From assembly GCA_964581355.1 (NCBI GenBank), contig CAZOOA010000012.1:1-52184 (forward strand): a stretch of 52,184 bases of DNA. The letters are read 5' to 3'. The notes under the pieces were generated by a model. That model did not search any database, was not told the DNA's origin, and saw only the letters and a list, made by a program, of their open reading frames with translations. Below are positions 7,748 through 15,459 of this stretch, in pieces. A program made the translations under genes and the position numbers. Source of the stretch: CAZOOA01 sp964581355. GTDB lineage: Bacteria; Bacillota; Dethiobacteria; DTU022; UBA8154. The stretch's first letter is position 1. Each line of letters opens with the position of its first letter.

Positions 7748-8908
7748 CTAAAAATCAATGGTTAACTGGGCTGCACTGTTTTTTCCGGAAGCCTTCTCTG
7801 TTAAGGTGGAAAAGATTTGTTCAACACCCCTGGTTTCAACCATCTGCTTAATTTTTTCCGGGGAAACATATTTTACAGTATAGACCTGGCTGGATTGCTG
7901 AAACACATCCTGTATGACCGGAAGTTTTAGCAAAGTTTCCTGTTTGGTCATGACCGGGAAATTGTAAAAACGATTTTGGTGTTTAAAGGGCTTGTTTCTC
8001 TCTTCCAAATACCTTTTCACCACTCCAAGGTGGTTATTTATCCGCTCTTCCTGGAAACGGTTTAGGGACAGCGATTCTTGGAGAATGATTCCATTTAGAT
8101 GGTCTGCAAAAAGCGGCTCAATTTCATAGCCGATACTATTTCTCCCGCAGGCCATAGCTGCCAACATGGTGGTTCCGGTCCCAAGAAAGGGATCCAAAAC
8201 CGTGTCTCCCAGTACGGAATACATATTGATCAATCGAAAAGGCAGGATAAAGGGAAAAGCTCCGCTTCGCTGGCGCAGGGTGTTTTTACCTTTACCATTC
8301 AGGACCTGCCTGCTTCCCTTGAATTCCCACAGGTCAGAAAACCAGCTGTTTCGTTCTTCCCAGAAGAGGGCACTTTCCATGCGGTTTTGTTTTTCTGCTT
8401 CCGACGAAAAAACCCTCTTGTTTCCTTTACGGAAAATAAGGATATATTCGTGCTCCAGGGTTACATAGGCACCTGCAGGAAGCATGCCAGACCCCATAAA
8501 TTTATTGGGGGCATTGGTCTGTTTCCTCCACAGAACCAGGGGCAATGCATCAAAACCGAGTTCAGTGAAGTCATGCATGATGCGGGAGTGGTTGGGAAAC
8601 AACTGGAATTTTCCGTTTATAGTGCGGGTCGCGTCACCTATATTGATGCAGGCGAAAGCCCCGGGCTTCATGACCCGGAAAAGCTCGGCCCAGACCCGCC
8701 TTAATTCTAGATGCATGTACTCATAAGCATGCCAGTAATCCCCTTTATCCAGGCAGTCTTTGATCCGGGGATTCAGCTGGAAAAAAAGAGCATCCCACAT
8801 TTCAATCATGGGATAGGGCGGCGATGTAACCACCAGCTCAATGCTGCTATCCCTTAAATCGCTGAGATCCCGCGCGTCCTGGTAATACACCCTGTGCTCT
8901 GTAGCCAT
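7748..8908 (-). CDS. DNA methyltransferase, SPPY type (N4-cytosine or N6-adenine)
   Basis: The 386-aa protein has the catalytic motif IV TSPPYP near the N-terminus (about residues 29-34), preceded by the DLRDLRD-like segment common before it. The SAM-binding motif I DPFLGTGTT lies in the second half (about 241). This is the beta-class order. SPPY favours N4-cytosine methylation, but N6-adenine enzymes also use it. The middle region would hold target recognition. No restriction endonuclease gene is adjacent (SerA-like downstream, a selenoprotein upstream on the other strand), so it looks like an orphan methyltransferase. The start is ATG with GGGGAGG. Confidence 0.85.
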   Translation of the reverse strand: MATEHRVYYQDARDLSDLRDSSIELVVTSPPYPMIEMWDALFFQLNPRIKDCLDKGDYWHAYEYMHLELRRVWAELFRVMKPGAFACINIGDATRTINGKFQLFPNHSRIMHDFTELGFDALPLVLWRKQTNAPNKFMGSGMLPAGAYVTLEHEYILIFRKGNKRVFSSEAEKQNRMESALFWEERNSWFSDLWEFKGSRQVLNGKGKNTLRQRSGAFPFILPFRLINMYSVLGDTVLDPFLGTGTTMLAAMACGRNSIGYEIEPLFADHLNGIILQESLSLNRFQEERINNHLGVVKRYLEERNKPFKHQNRFYNFPVMTKQETLLKLPVIQDVFQQSSQVYTVKYVSPEKIKQMVETRGVEQIFSTLTEKASGKNSAAQLTIDF

Positions 8909-9057
8909 AGTTCCTCCCCTGGTGTGTATAAAGAAAAAAGATATAATTCTTATTATTTCGCGAAAAAATGTCTACATCCTTTTACCGCTTCAAGCAGGGC
9001 AGAAAATAATTTTCCTGAAACCACCATGTATTTATACCAATGCCCCATGTTTATTTA

Positions 9058-9086
9058 TTGAAACAATCAGTTGTTTAATATATAAT
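9058..9086 (+). promoter_or_regulatory. sigma-A promoter of the ArsC-like selenoprotein gene
   Basis: TTGAAA (9058-9063), 17-base spacer, perfect TATAAT (9081-9086). The start codon is about 55 bases further on. The stretch 8909-9057 before it shows no gene. Confidence 0.75.
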
Positions 9087-9140
9087 TTTCCTGCAAGTGA
9101 TTTTTTACTGCAAAAAATTATAGTCAAGGGGGAAAGCACA

Positions 9141-9488
9141 GTGTTGGATTTTTATTGTGTCAAAACGTGAAGGACCTGTCAAAAAGCCAAGGCGTGGCTT
9201 ACCGAGAAAAATGTTGATTATAACTACCGTGATATCGTTAAAGAACCGCCGGGAAGCGAGGAATTGTTTGACTTGGCCGGAAGGGGTGGCCTGGAGATTT
9301 CTCAACTGGTGAACAAAGGGAGTAAAACGTACAAAGATCTGGGGATTAAACTGGAAGATCTGTCGGAGCAGGAAATCGCTGAAATGCTTACCTCCAACCC
9401 CAAAGCCATGTACCGGCCGCTGCTGACCGACGGCAAGCGCCTGGTGGTGGGGTTTAAGCAGGAGCTGATGGAGGAGCTGCTGAGTTAG
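9141..9488 (+). CDS. ArsC/Spx-family thiol oxidoreductase with TGA-encoded selenocysteine
   Basis: Read through the in-frame TGA at 9168-9170, this is a 115-aa protein, the exact size of the ArsC/Spx/MgsR thioredoxin-fold family. The TGA falls at residue 10, where the family has the first Cys of its C-x-x-C redox motif (here U10-R-T-C13-Q-K-A). The C-terminal signature YRPLLTDGKRLVVGF (91-105) is intact and contains the family's RPLL loop. The start is GTG (or TTG three bases later) with AAGGGGG 8 bases upstream and a strong promoter. A hairpin immediately after TGA fits a bacterial SECIS. Without Sec insertion only a useless 9-residue peptide would be made. The exact substrate (arsenate, disulfide or other) is unknown; RPLL plus UxxC resembles the Spx/YffB-like branch more than classical ArsC. 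Confidence 0.85.
9168..9200 (+). promoter_or_regulatory. UGA codon and bacterial SECIS hairpin (ArsC-like gene)
   Basis: The 6-bp stem AAGCCA/TGGCTT occupies positions +14 to +19 and +25 to +30 after the TGA, with the pentaloop AGGCG. The loop carries G at its second position, as SelB-binding hairpins require, and sits at the usual distance from the UGA. Confidence 0.75.
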
Positions 9489-9703
9489 CGGACACTTTAA
9501 TTTATAATAATCAAAAGGCCGGAAATGAATGGGATGCACAGTTCCTTAAAACGTGATTTCAACATTAATCAGTTTTAAAGTGGTCAGGGTATCACTTCAT
9601 AAATTCAACCCGGCATTCCGATTATTTTTAAATTATTGTATCTGCTTCGCGGTGTGTTGAGTAATCACATCAGAGTTGAGCAGTTAATGATAATTTTAAA
9701 ATG

Positions 9704-9733
9704 CTGCACCTTATATCAGGTGCAGTTTTTTTT
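9704..9733 (+). terminator. rho-independent terminator
   Basis: CTGCACC and GGTGCAG form a 7-bp stem with an 8-base loop, followed by eight T. It lies more than 200 bases after the ArsC-like gene and would isolate the corrinoid cluster from upstream transcription. Confidence 0.85.
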
Positions 9734-9902
9734 GACAAATTAAGCTTTGTTTATAGGTGTCAGGCAGTGCATTTATAAGTTGTTATTCCTCAGAGTTATT
9801 TGAAAAGAAATGCTTTGGAGTCGGCTCGCGCGCTGAAATAAACCGGCTGTGCTTTAACGTAAAGTTCGACAAAATTTCATCACTAAAGACAAATAATTCA
9901 AA

Positions 9903-9931
9903 TTGTTTTCAATGATTGGAACATTTACAAT
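9903..9931 (+). promoter_or_regulatory. candidate promoter of the corrinoid methyltransferase cluster
   Basis: TTGTTT (9903-9908), 17-base spacer, TACAAT (9926-9931). The leader to the first gene would be about 70 bases. The weak -35 is compatible with activation by an AraC-type regulator such as the one at 18003, which is inference. Confidence 0.45.
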
Positions 9932-10007
9932 GGGTTTGGGAGGTGGACATTATGTAACCCAAATAATTGCTTAACGTCTTGGAATCAAAAATAAAGGAGG
10001 AGAAAAA

Positions 10008-10667
10008 ATGAGCAATGAAAAGGACTTGGTGGCTTTAAAAGAGGCAATACTTGAAGGTGATGATGATATAGCAGAAGAAATTGTCAGCAAGTTATTGGCT
10101 GGTGATCTTGACCCTATCCAGATTATTGAACAGGCTGTCAAGCCGGGCCTTGATGTCGTTGGCACCAAGCTTGTAGAAGGGGAAATGTTTATCCCTGACC
10201 TAATCCTTGCTGGAGAGGCGGCCAAGAAAGCCATTGACCTGATTACGCCAAAGCTGCAAAAGAGCAAAAGAAATGGAGATCAGGGCAAGATATTGCTGGG
10301 GGTTGTGGAGGGCGATACCCACGATATTGGGAAAAATATCGTTCGGGCTATGTTGATAGCAGCAGGCTTTGAAGTGGTCGATCTGGATACCAATGTGCCT
10401 CCCGAGAAGTTCATTGAAAGCATCAAAAACAATAAACCTGATATTGTCGGCGCTTCTGCTTATACTTCTGCCACTGCAGTTGAAATCGGCAATTTAAATG
10501 AAGCATTTATTAAGGCAGGTGTAAGGGACAGTTTTAAACTGGTTATCGGGGGCGCAGGTGTTTACCGTGATGATGTGGTCCGATTTGGAGCGGATGCCTT
10601 CGGCTATGATGCTTTGGAGGCTGTACAAATATGCCAGAGGATGGTAAAGCTGGCGAAAAAAGTGTAA
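10008..10667 (+). CDS. corrinoid (B12-binding) methyl-carrier protein, MtaC/MtbC type
   Basis: The 219-aa protein has an N-terminal helical cap domain (about 1-90) and a C-terminal B12-binding domain. The cobalt-ligand motif is D103-T-H105-D-I-G108. After exactly 41 residues comes S150-A-Y152 (family S-x-L, with Tyr for Leu), and then Gly181-Gly182. Such proteins shuttle a methyl group on cobalt between a substrate methyltransferase and a pterin methyltransferase. It is the first gene of the cluster, 43 bases before the URO-D-type methyltransferase, with an AAAGGAGG ribosome-binding site. The substrate is not readable from the sequence. Confidence 0.93.
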   Translation: MSNEKDLVALKEAILEGDDDIAEEIVSKLLAGDLDPIQIIEQAVKPGLDVVGTKLVEGEMFIPDLILAGEAAKKAIDLITPKLQKSKRNGDQGKILLGVVEGDTHDIGKNIVRAMLIAAGFEVVDLDTNVPPEKFIESIKNNKPDIVGASAYTSATAVEIGNLNEAFIKAGVRDSFKLVIGGAGVYRDDVVRFGADAFGYDALEAVQICQRMVKLAKKV

Positions 10668-10710
10668 GGCCGGAATGGAAAACAGTGGAGAATAAAGGAG
10701 GTAAAGAAAC

Positions 10711-11949
10711 ATGGATGCTATTGAAGTCAATGAGAAATTAGAAGAGTATGGAAAAAGGCTTTCGGATCGGATTGCCAAAGATACCATGACGCCCCGTGAA
10801 CGGGTTACCAAGCTGATGAATTTTGAAGAACCGGACAGACTTCCCGGGCCGACGGGACTGGCTGAATCTTTTGCAGCCAAGCACGCAGGGTTTACATTAA
10901 AAGAAGTGTGTGAAGACGCGAAGAAATTTGTTCTCTCCCAGTTGATGCTGATGGACCTGGTTGAGCAGGAATTCCCCCAGGCGGAGTATGATGTCTACAA
11001 CATTGAGGCAGAAATACTGGGATGTGAACTGCTCTGGCCGGATAATGCGTTCCCGGTGATCAAGCCAGGTGGAGAAGTAGTCAAGGAAAAATCGGACCTG
11101 GATAAATTAAAAATACCCAACTTCCGTACTGATGGCAGAGGGCCTTACTGCCTGGAGGTTAATAAATTGCTTTTGGATATTGCCCCGGGTATTTTACCCT
11201 TTTATTTTTGTATCAGCCCCTTTGATATTGCATTTAAAATCCGGGGGTTTGCCCCGTTGATGAAAGACATCAAAAAAGACCCCAAATTTGCTCATGCCTT
11301 ACTGGAATTCTGTACCGATGTAGCCACTGAATATACCAAAACCCTTCATGACGAACTGACACCCCTGGGTGGAGCCGAGCCGTTTATGTGGGGCGCATCC
11401 TGCGATATTCCCTTGATCGGGGAAAAAATTTATAAAGAGTATGCCCTGCCCTATGCCGCAAAAGTGATCGAGCGGAATCCGTATGCCAGCTGGGGCATTT
11501 TCCGCTTTGTTGAACACTTTGGAGATGATTGGCCGGCGTTCTGGGAATATTATATTAAAGAATCCAAATCACCCATTATTTTTATGTATGGGATGGATAC
11601 TAAAATTGCCGACCTGACCATTGCCAAGGAACTGACCAGGAAATACAACCGGTTTATGATTGTAGGGACAGATGCGGAAGTCATTCGCTATGCCAGCTAC
11701 GAGGAGCTGGATGAGCGGATTAAACGGCATATCCGGTGTACCGCTCCTGGCGGTGGTGCCGCCCCGGTGAAGCTGGACACGGTTCCGGCTGATACGCCTG
11801 TAGAACGTTTCAGGTACATTGTGAAAAAAGTAAAAGAGTACGGTCAATATCCTATCGATGTTGATGCGTTGCAGCCTGTTGAGGCCGTTTTTGACAACGA
11901 AGCCCGGCCTGGTTATCTTCAGGGGAAGCGCAAGCGGAAAGTTTATTAA
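10711..11949 (+). CDS. uroporphyrinogen-decarboxylase-family corrinoid methyltransferase (likely MT I)
   Basis: The 412-aa protein has the URO-D/MtaA fold: MTPRERVTKLMNFEEPDR near the start and a C-terminal APGGGAAP region followed by TPVERF. In this context it should move a methyl group from a substrate to the corrinoid protein at 10008. The zinc motif of MtaA/MtbA (H-x-C in the HICG loop) is absent; the aligned loop reads FMYGMD (291-296), and the later Cys is also missing. An E223-x14-E238 pair is present, which resembles the first part of the E-x14-E-x20-H zinc motif I recall for O-demethylase methyltransferases, but the nearest His (269) is 31 residues after E238. It may be an O-demethylase-type MT I or a divergent member. 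The start is ATG with AAAGGAGG. Confidence 0.85.
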   Translation: MDAIEVNEKLEEYGKRLSDRIAKDTMTPRERVTKLMNFEEPDRLPGPTGLAESFAAKHAGFTLKEVCEDAKKFVLSQLMLMDLVEQEFPQAEYDVYNIEAEILGCELLWPDNAFPVIKPGGEVVKEKSDLDKLKIPNFRTDGRGPYCLEVNKLLLDIAPGILPFYFCISPFDIAFKIRGFAPLMKDIKKDPKFAHALLEFCTDVATEYTKTLHDELTPLGGAEPFMWGASCDIPLIGEKIYKEYALPYAAKVIERNPYASWGIFRFVEHFGDDWPAFWEYYIKESKSPIIFMYGMDTKIADLTIAKELTRKYNRFMIVGTDAEVIRYASYEELDERIKRHIRCTAPGGGAAPVKLDTVPADTPVERFRYIVKKVKEYGQYPIDVDALQPVEAVFDNEARPGYLQGKRKRKVY

Positions 11950-11956
11950 TCTGGGG

Positions 11957-11992
11957 AATTCCCGGGGATGGCCCTTCCCCGGGAATTTTATT
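11957..11992 (+). terminator. strong hairpin inside the cluster (terminator or processing element)
   Basis: AATTCCCGGGG and CCCCGGGAATT make a perfect 11-bp stem (11957-11967, 11977-11987) followed by TTATTT. The short T tract suggests partial termination or mRNA 3'-end protection between the first two genes and the rest. Confidence 0.6.
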
Positions 11993-12048
11993 TCTGCTTG
12001 GAAAAAAAGATTGAACACTGGATGTTAAACAAAGGAGTGCTTTAGCTA

Positions 12049-12540
12049 ATGGGAGCTATCATTTTACTGCTTGCTGTATACGTGTTTTTTGTCAATGCCA
12101 TGTATCTTGCAGGTAAGGCGGATGCCAAAGGAACCGGTGCAGCAAATATTCTTGTAGGAATTATAATGGGCATTGTGGCGCTTTATTTTGGGTTCACCAA
12201 TACAGATTTGGTTTCGTTAACCATATGCAGCTTATCCTTATCATTTACCCTGTTTTATCTTCTCCTGGGCTGGGGGCTTGTCAGAAATCACGATTTAAAA
12301 GAGGTGGGCTATTACTCTTTATACGCCGGGGGATGGTGTTTGCTTTGTTCCGGGTATTTTTTTGCTTCCATTGACTGGCGTTTTGGCGGACTGGCAGCGC
12401 TATGGGGCGTTTTGTTTCTTTCTGTGTACGGGTTGCTTGTAGTCGGCAAGTTATGGGCCAGGTTTGTTTCCTGGTTGTTGGTGGGAGAAAGTCTTGTCAT
12501 GTTGGCCGTCGTATTTTTAATGGTAACCGGTGCCTGGTAG
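12049..12540 (+). CDS. AmiS/UreI-family membrane channel
   Basis: The 163-aa, very hydrophobic protein has six predicted membrane helices and little else. Size, topology and the pattern of small residues match the AmiS/UreI family of urea and short-chain amide channels, which allow passive passage of small uncharged solutes. No amidase or urease gene is present. Instead it lies between the two methyltransferase genes, so it may admit the methylated substrate or release the demethylated product; that is inference. The start is ATG with AAAGGAG about 11 bases upstream. Confidence 0.75.
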   Translation: MGAIILLLAVYVFFVNAMYLAGKADAKGTGAANILVGIIMGIVALYFGFTNTDLVSLTICSLSLSFTLFYLLLGWGLVRNHDLKEVGYYSLYAGGWCLLCSGYFFASIDWRFGGLAALWGVLFLSVYGLLVVGKLWARFVSWLLVGESLVMLAVVFLMVTGAW

Positions 12541-12597
12541 CCAGTTAGGAACTATTAAGGTTTCATGACCAAGCGAAGCCAAAAAAGGAGTCTTGTA

Positions 12598-13527
12598 ATG
12601 ATGTTACGTTTTGAGGCAAAGCAGAAGGCTTTTAAAATTCACAATACATGGATTGGGGGAGAAATGGGAGAACGGCCTACAGTGTTGGTAGGTAGCATCT
12701 TTCAGAAAAAGCACTTTATTGTCAAAGATGCCAGCAAGGGGACTTTTGATGCTAAAAAGGCCAGAGAACTCCTTCAGGTGGAAGAAGAATGCTCCCTGAT
12801 GACCGGCAATCCGCGGATGATTGATATCGTAGCGGAAACCATTGAGGCCATGACGCGTTATATCAGCTTTATTGTGGAACATTGTGATGTGCCTTTTTTC
12901 GTTGACTCTCCCCTGGCCCGGGTTCGGCTTGCGGCCATGCGGTTTTGTGCAGAAAACAAGATTATGGACCGGGCGATTTACAACACCATTGAACCTCATG
13001 GAACACCCGAGGAACTGGACCAGCTTAAGGATTTGAAAGTGAAAAGCGCTGTGCTCATGGGCTGTAGTTCCCAGCATGTTAAACCCAAAGACCGACTTAC
13101 CCTAATTGGTGGGTCCAGCAGTGAAAAAGGCTTAATCGGCCTTGCCCTGGATTCCGGTGTAGAAAACATTTTAGTTGATGCCGGTGTGCTGGACCTTCCC
13201 AGCAGCAGTTGGACGGCTCAAGCTATCATGGATATTAAAAATGAAACGGGATACCCTGCAGGATGTGCCCCCAGTAATGCCCTTTATACTTGGCTGCGCA
13301 ATAAAAAATTGGGTTCACCGGAAATGGAAGCTTGCGGTGGTGGGGTGTTGTCTTTACCTGTTTTCGCTGGAAGCGATTTTATCTTTTACGGGCCAATTCA
13401 GCATGCCAGGTGGGTTTTTCCTGCCATTGCCCTGGTTGATGCGATGCTTGCTTATGGTGCCAAGTTAAACCGCGTTAAGCCGGCATCCAGGGAACATCCG
13501 TTGTATAAATTTATTAGCAAATCATGA
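12598..13527 (+). CDS. MtrH-family methyltransferase (likely corrinoid:tetrahydrofolate MT II)
   Basis: The 309-aa protein matches the MtrH family (methyltransferase subunit H of methanogens and the methyltransferase II components of acetogens). The N-terminal FKIHNTWIGGEMGERPTVLV, IFQKKHFIVKD and GTFD segments are typical. Members transfer the methyl from a corrinoid protein to a tetrahydropterin. In this bacterial setting tetrahydrofolate is the likely acceptor, feeding the Wood-Ljungdahl methyl branch. I use the ATG at 12598, which has AAAAGGAG 7 bases upstream; the earlier ATG at 12565 has none. It is followed closely by the corrinoid activator. Confidence 0.88.
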   Translation: MMLRFEAKQKAFKIHNTWIGGEMGERPTVLVGSIFQKKHFIVKDASKGTFDAKKARELLQVEEECSLMTGNPRMIDIVAETIEAMTRYISFIVEHCDVPFFVDSPLARVRLAAMRFCAENKIMDRAIYNTIEPHGTPEELDQLKDLKVKSAVLMGCSSQHVKPKDRLTLIGGSSSEKGLIGLALDSGVENILVDAGVLDLPSSSWTAQAIMDIKNETGYPAGCAPSNALYTWLRNKKLGSPEMEACGGGVLSLPVFAGSDFIFYGPIQHARWVFPAIALVDAMLAYGAKLNRVKPASREHPLYKFISKS

Positions 13528-13547
13528 AGACAAGGGGAGTCGATGGA

Positions 13548-15386
13548 ATGAATTGCCAGGTTGTTTTTGAACCTTCAGGCAAAAAAACCAGCGTTTTGCT
13601 CGGTTCCAGCTTACTGGAAGCGGCCAGAAAGGCGGGGATTCAACTTGAATCTCCTTGTGCAGGAAAAGGGCAGTGCGGGAAGTGCCTGGTACAGATTAAG
13701 AATGGAAATCCAGGCAGACCGGGTGAACAGGAAAAGAAAACTCTAGATCAGGAGAAACTTGAAGGCCATTTCAGGTTGGCCTGCTCAACGGTGGTAAAAG
13801 ATAACCTGGTCGTATCGATTCCCTTCTCTTCTTTGCAGCACATCCAAAAATTATCCATTCTGGCAAAAGAAAAAAAGGTGCCTGTAAATCCATCTGTGCA
13901 AAAGATTGCCCTGCAATTAAAGGACTGCTCCAGGCAGGAGAAAAAATCCGTAGAGAGGTATCTGCTTGATTGTTTGTCCATGGCCCGTTCAATTACAGCG
14001 CCCTGTTTTGATTTCGGGATCCTGTCATATATGGAGCAGATTCAGGTAAGCCCGGAGCAGCAGAAGGATGATGCCTTTGTAACGTTAACGATTTACAAGG
14101 ATCGGGAGGTATGTGGCCTGGAAGCGGGAGATACCTCCTGCAAATGCCTGGGGGCAGCCATTGATCTTGGTACAACAAAGATTGCCTGTTACCTGGTAGA
14201 CTTAATAACAGGGAAGGAAATTGCTGCCCTGGGTACTATGAACCCCCAGATCCTGCTAGGGGAAGATATCGTAACCCGGCTTACTGCGTCGCTGCATGAG
14301 CCCGGCGCTGCAGCCAAACTTCAGGAGCTGGTGATTTCCTGCATCAATGAATTGCTTGACAATCTCTGTCAGGGGGCAGGTTATACAACCGGGGATCTTT
14401 ATGAAGTTGTCATTGTGGGGAACTCAGCCATTCATCACCTGCTTCTAGGCTTGCCGGTAAAAAGCTTGGCTTTGTTTCCATTTATTCCCTTAACTTCCCG
14501 CAGTTTGGCGATCAAAGCAAGGGAACTGGGCATCAAGATTGCTCCAAGTGGGTATCTATATCTGCCTCCCCTGGTTGCCAGTTATATTGGGTCGGATCAT
14601 GCGGCGGCGCTGCTTGCTCTAAACTTTTCTCCACAAGCCCAAGGCACTCTCTGGGTGGATATCGGGACAAATACGGAGATCACCTTGGCTTATGGAGGGA
14701 AGGCATTCTGTTGCTCCTGTGCTTCGGGCCCGGCTATGGAAGGAATGCAGATTAAACACGGTATGCGGGCGGCAGCAGGGGCAATCGAGAAAGTTACCAT
14801 GGAGCAGGGATACATCCATTGTTCAACGATTGATCGAGTGGCTCCCCTTGGTTTATGCGGAAGCGGCATCATCGACCTGGTAGCGGAGCTGCAACGACAT
14901 TCTTTAATAAATGAAAGGGGCATCCTCCAGCGGGGAGCTTCCGGGGTGCGAAAGGCACCCGGCCAGAAATATCTGGAGGTTGTTGTGGTTCCGAAAGGAC
15001 AATCGGGTATTCATGAAGATATAGTGGTAACCCAGAAAGATATAGAGGCGATTCAGCTATCCAAAAGTGCCATAGCGACAGGAATTGAATTGTTATGCCG
15101 GCAGGCCGGGCTGAAACCGAAGGGGATCCAAAAAATTTACTTGGCAGGCAATTTTGGTTCGTTTATTCACCTGGCCAGTGCGGTAAAAATTGGCCTGCTT
15201 CCGGATTTGCCGGAAAACAAATATATCAAGGTCGGAAATGCCGCCGGGGAAGGGGCAAAAGTTTTAGTCAAATCCGAAAAGCATAAAAGGAAAATTGAAA
15301 AAATGGTGAATGAATTGAAGTATATTGAGCTAGTGCAGGATAAGTCTTTTTCCGGAATATTTGCAAAAAATATTATGTTCCCTTAA
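13548..15386 (+). CDS. RACo-type ATP-dependent reductive activator of corrinoid protein
   Basis: The 612-aa protein has an N-terminal plant-type 2Fe-2S domain (Cys in SPCAGKGQCGKC and LACST), a linker, and a C-terminal ASKHA ATPase-like part (DUF4445). The C-terminal part carries AIDLGTTKIACYL, WVDIGTNTEITL, CGSGIIDL and LAGNFGSFI. This family re-reduces inactive Co(II) corrinoid proteins to Co(I) using ATP. An ATG at 13524 overlaps the previous stop codon but lacks a ribosome-binding site; the ATG at 13548 has AGGGGAG 8 bases upstream, so I chose that. It completes the set MT I, corrinoid protein, MT II and activator typical of anaerobic demethylase systems. Confidence 0.92.
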   Translation: MNCQVVFEPSGKKTSVLLGSSLLEAARKAGIQLESPCAGKGQCGKCLVQIKNGNPGRPGEQEKKTLDQEKLEGHFRLACSTVVKDNLVVSIPFSSLQHIQKLSILAKEKKVPVNPSVQKIALQLKDCSRQEKKSVERYLLDCLSMARSITAPCFDFGILSYMEQIQVSPEQQKDDAFVTLTIYKDREVCGLEAGDTSCKCLGAAIDLGTTKIACYLVDLITGKEIAALGTMNPQILLGEDIVTRLTASLHEPGAAAKLQELVISCINELLDNLCQGAGYTTGDLYEVVIVGNSAIHHLLLGLPVKSLALFPFIPLTSRSLAIKARELGIKIAPSGYLYLPPLVASYIGSDHAAALLALNFSPQAQGTLWVDIGTNTEITLAYGGKAFCCSCASGPAMEGMQIKHGMRAAAGAIEKVTMEQGYIHCSTIDRVAPLGLCGSGIIDLVAELQRHSLINERGILQRGASGVRKAPGQKYLEVVVVPKGQSGIHEDIVVTQKDIEAIQLSKSAIATGIELLCRQAGLKPKGIQKIYLAGNFGSFIHLASAVKIGLLPDLPENKYIKVGNAAGEGAKVLVKSEKHKRKIEKMVNELKYIELVQDKSFSGIFAKNIMFP

Positions 15387-15459
15387 GAACAAAAATAGAT
15401 TATAATGAATTTAGTCCCGTTGTGAACATTGGTTTACAAGAAAGGTTCAGAAGGGGAAA

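Larger units (their letters stand above)
9489..10007 (+). other. 519-base intergenic region ahead of the corrinoid cluster
   Basis: No gene is visible. It contains a terminator (9704-9733), a candidate promoter (9903-9931), and a good ribosome-binding site (GGGAGG, 9938-9943) that serves only an ATG directly followed by TAA (9952-9957). I looked for a cobalamin riboswitch and clear repeat operators and saw neither. Confidence 0.6.

Noticed and set aside
9264..9488. A 74-aa protein starting at an internal codon
   Set aside because: It is the C-terminal part of the ArsC/Spx-family selenoprotein beginning at 9141.
9489..10007. Cobalamin riboswitch before the corrinoid cluster
   Set aside because: I did not find the conserved B12-box-like core or the usual long-range pairing. 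The region is AT-rich and mostly unstructured apart from one terminator.
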